Assembly: GCA_903970575.1 (NCBI GenBank)
Contig: CAJCJC010000416.1
Coordinates: forward strand, 1 to 7,014
Source: Alphaproteobacteria bacterium
GTDB lineage: Bacteria; Pseudomonadota; Alphaproteobacteria; BOG-932; Roseiterribacteraceae
Direction of reading: 5' to 3'
Length of the DNA stretch: 7,014 bases
Part shown: positions 6,476 through 7,014 of the stretch, piece after piece
Numbering within the stretch: the stretch's first letter is position 1
Layout of the letters: each line of letters begins with the position of its first letter
Made by a program: the position numbers and the translations under genes
Notes under the pieces: model-generated
What the model saw: only the letters and a program-made list of their open reading frames with translations
Databases searched by the model: none
What the model was told of the DNA's origin: nothing

Positions 6476-6614
6476 GGAGGATACTCGCTCGAGATTGAAG
6501 GAAAACTCTGGCGGATCGGTCGCGCCCCGGCAAGGTCCCGCGCGTTCACTGCGTCGCGAAGGATGCGGCCCGTCAGCCCATCGATGGTGGCGTCGCTGAG
6601 GCCTGCGGCCAATG

Positions 6615-7013
6615 TTAGACTGCCCCGAACAGAGCGCCGGCGCCGGAAGTGATCGCCATCGCCAATGCGCCCCACGCCGTTACGCGGATTGTGGCTGGCC
6701 CTACCGGCGCGCCCCCGGCGTTCGCGGCAAGAATTCCAAGAATGGCGAGAAAGACGGTGGAACTCACCGCCACCAGTGCGATCAACGCGCCTGCAGGGGC
6801 GATCGCAGCCACAATCAGCGGGGCGGCGGCCCCGACCGCAAAACTGGCGGCGGACGACACGGCGGCCTGGATAGGCCTTGCCCGCGACGCCTCCGTTATC
6901 CCAAGCTCGTCGCGCGCATGCGCGGCCAGCGCGTCATGCGCCATCAGCTGATCGGCGACTTGCTTGGCCAGGGCCGGATCGAGCCCGCGGCCCACATAGA
7001 TCGCAGTCAATTC
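6615..7013 (-). CDS. VIT1/CCC1 family iron/manganese transporter, 5' end outside window
   Basis: Integral membrane transporter of the vacuolar iron transporter family; bacterial members move Fe2+ or Mn2+ across the inner membrane. The frame is open to the window edge, and the TTG at 7010 is not the true start. The visible 132 residues are roughly the C-terminal 55-60% of a protein usually near 230 residues. They begin in the cytoplasmic metal-binding region between TM2 and TM3 (ELTAIYVGRGLDPALAKQVA, then MAHDALAAHARDELGI), followed by three hydrophobic segments at about 48-72, 75-96 and 108-131 of the visible part, matching TM3 to TM5. Glycine/alanine-rich TM5 (VTAWGALAMAITSGAGALFG) is typical. 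The N-terminal TM1 with the metal-transport Asp/Met residues lies outside the window. Which metal it moves cannot be told. Confidence 0.9.
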   Translation of the reverse strand, partial: ELTAIYVGRGLDPALAKQVADQLMAHDALAAHARDELGITEASRARPIQAAVSSAASFAVGAAAPLIVAAIAPAGALIALVAVSSTVFLAILGILAANAGGAPVGPATIRVTAWGALAMAITSGAGALFGAV

Positions 7014-7014
7014 C

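Noticed and set aside
1..7014. Mobile elements, CRISPR, toxin-antitoxin or defence genes, tRNA genes
   Set aside because: I looked for terminal repeats, regular spaced repeats, transposase or nuclease motifs and tRNA-like folds on both strands and saw none; the genes are standard chromosomal families.

Overview
The window reads as ordinary chromosomal DNA of a GC-rich alphaproteobacterium. The evidence is an alphaproteobacterial-type COQ9 protein next to rpsU, a YbjN protein of the alphaproteobacterial type, a short stand-alone CinA/MoaB-type protein, and a bS21 closest to rhizobial (Hyphomicrobiales) forms. A methylotroph-like Beijerinckiaceae/Methylocystaceae host is possible but is only an impression. 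Coding density is high. I see no tRNA, rRNA, CRISPR array, insertion sequence, integrase or phage gene, and nothing that looks recently acquired.

Layout from left to right: (1) the 3' part of an aminopeptidase P (M24B) gene on +, cut by the window start; (2) a small secreted protein of unknown function on +; (3) a hairpin terminator shared with the convergent rpsU gene (bS21) on -; (4) a roughly 110-bp divergent intergenic region, then a tight def-coq9 pair on + (peptide deformylase and a COQ9-family ubiquinone-biosynthesis protein, 4 bp apart); (5) a convergent YbjN-domain gene on -; (6) a 184-bp divergent intergenic region holding a perfect 7+1+7 palindrome; (7) an APC-superfamily amino-acid permease on +; (8) 2 bp further on, the convergent end of a CinA-like MoaB/Mog-fold protein gene on -; (9) the 3' part of a VIT1/CCC1-family iron/manganese transporter gene on -, cut by the window end.

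Functionally the centre is a housekeeping cluster. bS21 acts in translation initiation, deformylase processes nascent N-termini, and COQ9 supports ubiquinone synthesis. The flanking genes cover peptide turnover, amino-acid uptake, nucleotide or cofactor-type chemistry (CinA) and metal transport. I found no convincing undescribed system. The items most worth checking are the start codon of rpsU, where the conserved protein begins at an ATC/GTC codon behind a well-placed Shine-Dalgarno; the operator-like palindrome upstream of the YbjN gene; and the conserved-looking secreted small protein.
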